From Chromera velia (Eukaryota > Sar > Chromeraceae): a DNA stretch of 24,305 nt. Shown one piece after another: positions 17,731-24,305 of this stretch. The first letter of the stretch is position 1. The number at the start of each line of letters is the position of its first letter. The notes beneath the pieces are model-generated. The model did no database searches, was not told the DNA's origin, and worked only from the letters and a program-made list of their open reading frames with translations. Location: the NCBI GenBank assembly GCA_018398765.1, contig JAHBMJ010005966.1, forward strand, positions 1 through 24,305, read 5' to 3'. The position numbers and the translations under genes are program-made.

Positions 17731-18013
17731 CCAAACCCTAGGTGGAGTTAGAACTCCCAGGTGACGCATACATACATAGGTGTGTTCCATTATGCCAGCT
17801 GCAAGCTAAGTGGACGACAGTTATTCGAACTTAATCTAATCAATCATTTACTACAATATGACGAGAAATCATAAAGAGAAGAGAGGGTTGAGAGTGCAAG
17901 AGCGATGTGATGAACTTGCGAACCCCCAGATCAGAAAAGGAGGCGGATGCAAAGGGTGAGTCACAATGAGTGAAACGGTCTGATTAAATTAATGCTAACC
18001 ACTGCAAAAAGCC

Positions 18014-18070
18014 TTATTCGGCAGTCCATTGGGGGCAGACAGAGAGCCGATGAATAAAATCATCTACACA
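18014..18070 (-). pseudogene. C-terminal CCHC zinc knuckle of LINE ORF2
   Basis: Just before the TAA at 18014 the frame gives CCQCVDDFIHRLSVCPQW, a C-x2-C-x5-H-x4-C pattern like the knuckle ending many LINE ORF2 proteins. It is in a different frame from the last long reverse transcriptase segment, which ends at a TGA at 18105, hence a frameshift upstream. Confidence 0.6.
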
Positions 18071-18699
18071 CTGGCAGCAGGCTTCATAGGTGCATAGCTT
18101 TCTATCAGAGCAACCAACAGGCAGCCCACCTTGCCCGCCTATCGGGTTGTATGTCAGCATACGCAAAAAAGAAAAGATCGAGCCATCCGTAACCGACAGG
18201 GCAGGGAAGGGCAGAGATGGAAGGAACATCGGAGGACGACTTGCTGTACAGGAAGAAGACAAACATACGGCGGGAGGACGGGAAGTCGCGCTGCAGAGGG
18301 GTGAGTCTAGCAAGGAGGGGAAAGTAGGAGGGATATTGCCCATCATCTTTAGAAGCCTTCATGTATTCCTTTGCAACTGTGTGTCTCACCTTGCCCTTAA
18401 AGAAAAGTGAGCCAGTGCCTTGTGCTCTATGACCATTCTGCCCGCACTGGGAAGACAGATCGGGCTTGACCCTCAGCGAGCGGACAGAAATCAAATCAGC
18501 CCAACGAAGCAGCCTGTCTATAGACCTTGTGAATTGTTGGCAGCAGTTATTCTTCCAGGCACGCAACATGGCTGTAAGAATAGTGTGTGTTGTGATAGAA
18601 AGAGAGTGCCACCAGTCAGCCACGCGGGAGCAGAGAAGGGCTTTGTAGGGAAGAAGACCAAGGATGCAAAGAGAGGGCAGGCGGAGGCTGTGAGCAGAC

Positions 18700-19960
18700 A
18701 AATGACCACACCAACAGGCAAACCAAAGCTGCAAAGCATCAAGAGCGAGCAGGTCTGCATCCCGCATTGGCAGACATTCAAGGCAGTAGAGCGCTACGGG
18801 GGTCCAGCAGGCTCTAAAGACTGTTATCTGTGCATCAATGCTGAGTAGGCCCATACTCGCAATCAACCTAATTACCTCTCCCAGAGCCCGCGAAGCAGAA
18901 GCAATACGGGACTCAATTGTCTTGTTTAAGCACCCCCTTTCAAAGAAAATACACCCCAAATATTTGTATTCGGATGTCCATTCAACTTCCCTCCTACTAT
19001 ACATGACTCTCCCTACAGACTGCCCCAGAGCCAAGGCAGACAGGCGCAAGATTTTCGTTTTCTTTAAGTTCACAGTTAGTTCCCATTCCTTGGAATACCC
19101 TTCCAAGGCTGAAAACTTCTTTTGCAGATCTGAGACGGAATAAGCAAGGAAACAGATATTATCCGCATACCTCAGACTGCCTAAGATGCAGTTGTCAAGG
19201 AGGACAGGTTCAGGCTCTCTCTCAGGCTCCTCGACGCTGCCCTCCCCCATTCTGCTGTCTGACCATCCTGCTCCCTCTGCTTCTCTGTCTACGGCCCCCT
19301 CATTCTTACTAATTGAACACATACGGGGAAGGTCCTAGGGAAGGTCATTGATATAGATAAGAAAGAGAATGGGAGAGAAAGCACCACCTTGCTTTACCCC
19401 AGCGCCCTCCCGAAAACGCAAAAAGTCCCCGTCTACCTTTCTCCAGACCTTCCTGTACATTTCACATATCATACACATATCTGCCTCACACATACCTTCT
19501 CTTCTCAGTTTCTGAATTAGCTCACCTCTCGGCATAGTGTCAAAGGCTTTGGAGAAATTAATAAAGCCTGCCAGCAGAGCTTTCTTTTTTTTTTTAGAGG
19601 AGAGGATGGCAGAGACAAGCGCGCCTACCCCTTCTCTCGTTCCCATCCCTTGTCTGAAACCTAACTGCCTGACGTCAAGCTCGACTTAAGAGCGCACACG
19701 GCCGTGACGGTCCATCAGCAAACCAAAAAGTTTTACGAAAGGGTTGACAATGTAAATAGGCCTCCATTCATTGGAAGAGGGAGAGGCAGGGCCTTTAGGG
19801 ACAGGGCAGATACAAAAAGTAAAAAACAAGAGAGCGCCGAGTACGCAAAACAAAGGTCAAGCTGAGCAGGGGAGATTCTTTCAAGGCCGGAGGCTTTCTT
19901 TCTATTCTTTTTCTTTAGAGCAGAGGAGATTTGATGGAAAGAGAAGGGCAAAATAGAAGG
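18700..19960 (-). pseudogene. Reverse transcriptase domain of the LINE
   Basis: N-terminal SSALKKKNRKKASGLERISP (usual KALKKLKNGKAPGPDGI type), NEWRPIYIVNPFVKLF, LGFRQGMGTREGVGAL, then motif A as FINFSKAFD, motif B as GVKQGGAFSPILFLIYINDL and motif C as RYADN, followed by ELTVNLKKTKIL. Motif A has Asn (codon AAT at 19559-19557) where the catalytic Asp belongs. Motif C has YADN instead of YADD (AAT at 19160-19158). About 45 residues lie between INDLP and YADN, longer than usual. Confidence 0.9.
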
Positions 19961-20689
19961 GTGGAAACGAGGAGGGGCAGGTGGGAGGGCGGAAGGGAGA
20001 GGCTCTTCATTCTTGTCTTCAAACACCCCCGCCCAATGATTTGAGAACTCACGTGAAGAAGGACGGGAGGCTCTCCCAGCTGAGGCAGCTTTTTTTTTTC
20101 TTCTCTAGATAGCAAGCGGGTCTTTTAACAACTCTTTTTGTACCTTCTGGGCTTGTGCTCTCTCCTACGCAACTCTTTTTCTTTTGAACAGAGTACGATG
20201 GACCCGAAGAAGCCTCTGCAGTCTATCAAACTCTATTCCCCTTCTATTCCCATCTCTCACTAGCTTCCATCTCTCGTCTGCCTCTCTAATCTCTTTTTGT
20301 AAAGCTTTATATTCCGAATCAAACCATGCCTTTCTCTTTGATCGTCTACTTTCTGAGCCAGGCTCCTTGTCCCCTGTCTGCTTGATCGGCCCTACTAGCA
20401 CACGCGACCATTCTTTAACTAACTTGTGCAGACACGCACGATCGTTACCGACCTCCGAAGTCAGCCCTGGTTGGGGATGCGGGGACACTGGGGGAGATGG
20501 AGGAGCAGGCGGCTCCTCGAATGGTTCGATCTGCTCATGATAGGCCCATAAGCCAGGCCATTGATCCTCAGCAAACGATCTCACCGCTGCTGCAAGCGGC
20601 GCGATTTTTTCATTAGAGACCGGGGCTGTACGGTTTGAACAGAAAAGGGGAGGACAATCAGAGAGGTTTTAGTGGGGTGGGAGAGCATC

Positions 20690-21640
20690 TTCGGATTTGG
20701 GTTCGGCCAAGGGAGGGGAGAAGGAGAAGGAGACGGTCATATGGTCAGGGGAGGCAATACCATCAAAGTCAACCTCCCAATCAGAAACCCTCTGTACGGT
20801 AGATGGATCAGTAAGTACGTAATCAATGAGGGAAGTGGGCGTAGACATGCTGCTCTGTCTGGAATAGTAGGCACACTCACCAGGAAAAACAAAGGACTCT
20901 CCCCCTGCTTCTCCCGTCAGTCCGTTCAAAGGAACAAGATTCGTATCACTACAAATTTGAATAAAGTCCCTCCCACTGTGGTCAACGTCTTTGCTGTACT
21001 GAGACGTGTGGACGAACGAGGGTCGGTCAGGCTTCTCCGAGCCCTCATCATTTTCTCCCCTCCCATCAACCCCGCCAGAATCCTTCGGCGGGAGGAAGAG
21101 ATCTGCACGGGACCACAAAAGATTTTTGGAGACGAGGCTGCCTGAGTGCGCATTGAAATCCCCCATCACTACCCTGTCTGCCTCAAGAGGGACCCCCCTA
21201 AATACATCCTTCAAGAGGTCAGGGACCCTACTGTCCCTGTGATCGGACCAGGACCCAGGAAGATAAAGACCGAATACATGCACCCTGTGCCCACCCACTG
21301 TAATCTTCACTTCAAGTAGACTCGGGCCCACAAGGGAGATTTCGGGTTTCAGCTCGCTCCACCGTTCCTCTTTTACAAGCACACAAACACCCCTACTCCT
21401 GCTGTCCCTATCATGGGCTGCTCTGCATATACCTAGTTGCTGCCAGTACCACTCACGGTGGCTGAAGTTTTTGCCTTTCCACCCCCCACAAGAGATGTCC
21501 CTCGTTACATCTATCGCTTTTGTAAAGATGGCTAGGTCGGGATCTTTCTCGGCCAGCCAATGGGAAAGGGAACCGTTGTCTTCTTTACTTCTCACCCCAT
21601 TCACATTCAACAACAAAAAGCAGACCGAGGCATCCCTCAC
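20690..21640 (-). pseudogene. APE-type endonuclease domain of the LINE
   Basis: Recognisable motifs: LLNVNGVRSK, VFGLYLPGSW, VVMGDFNAH, SLIDYVLTDP and ASPDHMTVSF. The catalytic Asp/Asn (GDFNAH) and the terminal SDH-type Asp-His are present. At the QE[TH]-type position the sequence is IFTKAIDV, with Lys (codon AAA at 21520-21518) where the metal-binding Glu belongs. This domain nicks target DNA to prime reverse transcription; this copy should be inactive. Confidence 0.9.
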
Positions 21641-21679
21641 TCTAGCCGCGGCTGCCATCTCTTTCTCTTTCTCTTTCCG

Positions 21680-21838
21680 CCACTCTTTCCAAAACTCCCT
21701 TCGCAGCTCTTCGCAATGATTCAGGTTTGCTACCGGCTCCCATGTGCGAGAGAAATTCCCGCCTCAGTCAACCAGGTATTCCCTTTCCCCCCCTTCCCCG
21801 TTCGTGCGAGTACGAAGCACCCGCACGATCTTCCACTC
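21680..21838 (-). pseudogene. Chromodomain within LINE ORF2
   Basis: In the ORF2 frame, between the TAG at 21878 and the endonuclease, the translation reads EWKIVRVLRTRTNGEGG, then EREYLVD, a TGA, then GGNFSRTWEPVANLNHCEEL and RREFWKEW. The signatures match a chromodomain: an aromatic at the start (W), [IV]-x-[RK]-[IV]-L, EYLV, TWEP-x-x-NL, and a C-terminal helix with EL-x-x-EF. The TGA at 21766-21764 sits where the conserved tryptophan of YLVKW (part of the methyl-lysine cage) is expected, one transition from TGG. Confidence 0.8.
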
Positions 21839-22695
21839 CGGCTCTGAGCTGGCAGGCTCCCCTGCTTCACTCGGCTGCTATGATATGCCATGCTTACGGT
21901 TGCCTCCCCTGCGCTTTTTCCCTTTCTCCCTGCGACGCTTCCTAACCGACTTCTCCTTTGAAACAAAAAATACATCAGATACAAAAGATAGAACAGACAA
22001 GCCCTCACCGGAAGGAGAAGGTGTCTGACTGCAAAGGGAAGGGGAACAGGAAAGAGAATCAACATCAGGGGTATGAAGGGACAGAGAAGAATTAAATAGA
22101 GAAGAAGAACAGTCTGACTTACCTGCAAGGACATCAAACTCGCCGCTGCTCACAGATTCTTCATCCGTTGTGCACTCCGACAGAATATCAAAACGATTGC
22201 CATGAAAGACAGAGGGAGGGGGAGAGACAGGGGCTGAGTGCCCTTTTCTACGTAGATCGAATTTCACGTCACACCATTTCAATGAATCAAGAACGATATC
22301 ACAAGATGCGGTGCCCGGGGGAGAACACAACTCATTGACAGAGACAGAAGACAACCAGGCACACAAATCACACATCTCCTTTCTGAGAGCCTCCCTCTCT
22401 TCCAGGAGACCTAACAATTTCCTTTTCAGCCGTGGGAGTCCAGTCGGTTCGGAGGGGGAAGGAGGACTCCCAACCATACGCCCTTCTCCCCAACTCTTCC
22501 CGTCTCCATCCGAAACTAATGACTGAAGCCGGAGGCACTGTCAGCACCCCCGTCTCCGTTTTCCAACTCGGGTCTCACTTGCACTGGGGTCTTAAAAACC
22601 ATACCACCCTCATGAGACGGCTGCGGGAGCTATCTGGCTTGCTGTTGTTACTGTTGGATATGCATTGCAAAGTTTAACGCAGCAGCGCTCGAGGT

Positions 22696-23616
22696 TTACG
22701 GCACCACGGCTGCCACCACATTCTGCTGCGCGACCGCAGCTGCCAGTGGCGAACCCATCATATGAGAGTCGGCGGCCGAATTTTGTTGGGGCGGCATAGG
22801 GAGGAATGGGTGCTGGTACAGTGGTGGTGCAGGTGCCCTGGGAATCGGTTGAGCGGACTCATTCACCCCTTCCTTCAGTAGAAAGGCCTGAGCCCTCTCT
22901 TTGTCCTTAGTGGATGCCCCGGCATCGCCAAGTGTGCTTTGCGCCCAGAAAATTCTGCCAGCTTTCTCTTCCTCCTCCGTCTTCCTGAGCACACACTTCA
23001 TAGATCCGGTGGGAGCAAGGGAGAGGACGTTGTACTGCACGGAGCGGTCGGGGGCGCAGGCCTTGAACAGACCGTCAAACTCTTCTGCATCTTTTTTGCG
23101 TTTGAATTTGACAGTGAGTTTAGAGACCCACTTGTAGTTCTTGCTGAAGAAGATGGATTTTGTAGCGTCGTACAGCCGGGAAGAACGGGAGATCACTTCA
23201 TCTGTCTGGCACACTTGGCCATTGAGGGAGAGAGAAAAGGTGAGCAAGTCTCTGAAGAAGGATTGGAATTGCTGCTACTTCCTTGCCTCATTGAGAAAGA
23301 GGCCCAGCACCACACGCGAGCGAGGGACGGGGTCTTTCTCCTCATCGGAGGGCTGAAGACTCAGCACGGTTGATTCAATCTTCTCAATTGACTTCTCACA
23401 TTTCTCAACCTTTCTCTCATTCTGACTAATCCGGTTGTCAAGGTTATCAATCTTTTTTGCAACGATGTCAAATCTGCCATCGAAGTACTCCCTCTGAGAA
23501 GCTGTCTGTTGGTCAAACAGTGCTTTTATTTCAGGAAAGGTGGCCCCCCCGTTGCCAGAGGGGAGATCGGAGCCACTAAGAGGGCTAGCCAGTATTCCAC
23601 AGGTCCTGGACATCAT
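22696..23616 (-). pseudogene. LINE ORF1: coiled-coil RNA-binding-type protein, one nonsense codon
   Basis: ATG at 23616, TAA at the end, 306 codons, a single frame broken only by a TAG at 23277-23275. Residues about 45-90 form a heptad-like coiled coil (FDGRFDIVAKKIDNLDNRIS). After the stop the same frame gives a basic, mixed alpha/beta-looking region with [20 protein letters not shown] and then a Pro/Gln-rich C-terminus. The arrangement resembles ORF1 proteins of L1-type elements (trimerising coiled coil, then an RNA-binding domain). I see no zinc knuckle. The RNA-binding role is an inference from this layout. Confidence 0.7.
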
Positions 23617-23727
23617 GATGGCGTTTCAGCAACGAGGAAAGAAAGATACACTCGGCAGAGACGGCTGTTGTTTTCTGACAAGAACTCCCTCGTTTCAGGG
23701 AGATTTGATATAAGAGTTTCAAAGCTT

Positions 23728-23776
23728 ATCATCATCATCAGCATCATCATCATCATCATTATTATTATTATTATTA
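23728..23776 (+). repeat. (ATC)n-(ATT)n compound microsatellite
   Basis: About ten ATC units with one interruption, followed by six or seven ATT units, roughly 110 bases upstream of the LINE ORF1 start. Confidence 0.9.
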
Positions 23777-24169
23777 ATCGGTCTATAGGCCATCATACGC
23801 CGTCGCTATCGGCCCATAATAGGCATCTAGCGTTCGGTAAGTCACAACACGGAAGGCAGATTATTATTAAATGATGGACCCTCATTTTGTAACATTTGGC
23901 AAATAGCTTAACAACTGCATTTTTTCTTAAACTTTTCCACTTTTGGCAGGGCGTGCTTGTGCATGAGCGAGGCTGCTTCATGTAATGTTGACTGCCAGCC
24001 ATGTCACGTCACCTCATAATGCCATCCTCTTCCCTGCTTGTACTTCCTAAAAATTTCCTTCACCTGATAGCCTTGAACCCAGCTTCCCTTCCTTTTCTTT
24101 GATTGCCTTCTTCGGCTGCTCTGGCTGTCTAGGGGCGAGGTCCTTATGTGCTTTACTTGTGTGAATGCG

Positions 24170-24196
24170 ATATATATATATATATATATATATATA
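24170..24196 (+). repeat. (TA)n microsatellite
   Basis: About 13 perfect TA units followed by ATGATGATG. Confidence 0.9.
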
Positions 24197-24305
24197 ATGA
24201 TGATGATTCAAAGTTAAATCCTAGATTCAGCGACGCCAAATCTTAAGCTACTAACTGTTACAAGGCTTTGAAATCAACCCAGAGCATACATTCATGGGGG
24301 GGGGG

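Larger units (their letters stand above)
18014..22477 (-). pseudogene. LINE ORF2: chromodomain, endonuclease, reverse transcriptase, CCHC
   Basis: The frame opens after a TGA; ATG at 22477. Domains in order: an unrecognised N-terminal region (about 200 codons, with RLKRKLLGLLEEREALRKEM and a basic cluster KRRREKGKKRRGG), chromodomain (21838-21680), endonuclease (21640-20690), linker with KRKAWFDSEYKALQKEI, reverse transcriptase (about 19960-18700), and C-terminal CCHC (about 18065-18020). In-frame stops are at 21878 (TAG), 21764 (TGA), 20669 (TAA), 20165 (TAG), 20105 (TAG), 19686 (TAA) and 19335 (TAG). A frameshift lies near 19800 and another near 18105-18200. Between these breaks one continuous frame is kept, so it is a recently dead full-length copy rather than a fragment. 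Confidence 0.85.
17701..23616 (-). mobile_element. Degenerate non-LTR retrotransposon (LINE) with APE endonuclease and a chromodomain
   Basis: On the minus strand, from 5' to 3': ORF1 (23616-22696), a spacer of about 220 bases, ORF2 (22477-18014), a 3' UTR of about 280 bases and a tetranucleotide tail. There are no LTRs. The APE-type endonuclease followed by reverse transcriptase and a CCHC knuckle places it in the APE-type LINE group (L1/CR1/Jockey/I-like); the clade cannot be decided by eye. It carries eight in-frame stops and at least two frameshifts. Its 5' end and target-site duplications were not found. Confidence 0.9.
23617..24305. other. Unassigned sequence with microsatellites
   Basis: No gene is seen. 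The part next to 23617 is probably the LINE 5' UTR on the minus strand, but its boundary is not visible. The window ends in a run of ten G. Confidence 0.4.

Noticed and set aside
17730..17745. Telomere-like AAACCCTA next to the tetranucleotide tract
   Set aside because: A single unit only; no tandem telomeric repeat follows.
18014..23616. Reassigned TAG/TAA codons (ciliate-like code) to explain the in-frame stops in the LINE and the relic at 2180
   Set aside because: The acyltransferase gene reads about 1,240 codons in phase without needing TAG or TAA as sense and ends in TAG. The retroelements also have frameshifts and lost catalytic residues, so decay is the simpler reading.
1..24305. tRNA, rRNA or CRISPR features
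   Set aside because: No cloverleaf with conserved T-loop sequence, no rRNA-like stretch and no regularly spaced repeat-spacer array was seen on either strand by eye.

Overview
The window looks like nuclear DNA from an intron-rich microbial eukaryote. The two genes that can be reconstructed are split into many short exons with CAG acceptors, the introns carry microsatellites, and more than half of the window is repeats or decayed retroelements. An alveolate or related alga (for example a chromerid) is a reasonable guess, but no sequence here fixes the species. No RNA gene, CRISPR array or bacterial-type operon is visible.

Layout. Bases 1-5347 hold no intact gene. They contain a degenerate CCTGCCTCAG-type repeat (about 480-985), G-tracts (1149-1207), a broken chromodomain (about 2180-2330) and two direct copies of a ~520-bp repeat (2877-3404 and 4150-4667). 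Bases 5348-13496, minus strand, are one 14-exon gene. Its exons join in phase into a protein of about 1,240 residues with ankyrin repeats, membrane segments, a DHHC cysteine-rich domain, two more membrane segments, a TTxE-like motif and a long charged tail. This is an ankyrin-type protein S-acyltransferase (HIP14/ZDHHC17, AKR1 or plant TIP1 class). An intergenic stretch of about 860 bp separates it from a divergent plus-strand gene (14358-15979, three exons, 287 residues) encoding an unrecognised four-pass membrane protein with an acidic tail. Bases 15980-17690 show no gene.

Bases about 17701-23616, minus strand, are a long LINE retrotransposon, now a pseudogene. ORF1 is a coiled-coil protein. 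ORF2 has a basic N-terminal region, then a CHROMODOMAIN, an APE-type endonuclease, a reverse transcriptase and a C-terminal CCHC knuckle. The 3' end is followed by a (CAAT)n tract rather than poly(A). The chromodomain can only be seen by reading through two in-frame stops upstream of the endonuclease. It is the most interesting object in the window, because chromodomains are known as targeting modules of Ty3/gypsy chromoviruses and I do not recall one described upstream of the endonuclease of a LINE. The element is dead: it has eight in-frame stops and at least two frameshifts, and three catalytic acidic residues appear changed (E to K, D to N, D to N).

A second general observation concerns splicing. 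At least four donors forced by reading phase have C at intron position +3 (GTCAGT or GTCGGT), which is rare in most eukaryotes, and most acceptors read TGCAG. The last ~690 bases hold only microsatellites and unassigned sequence.
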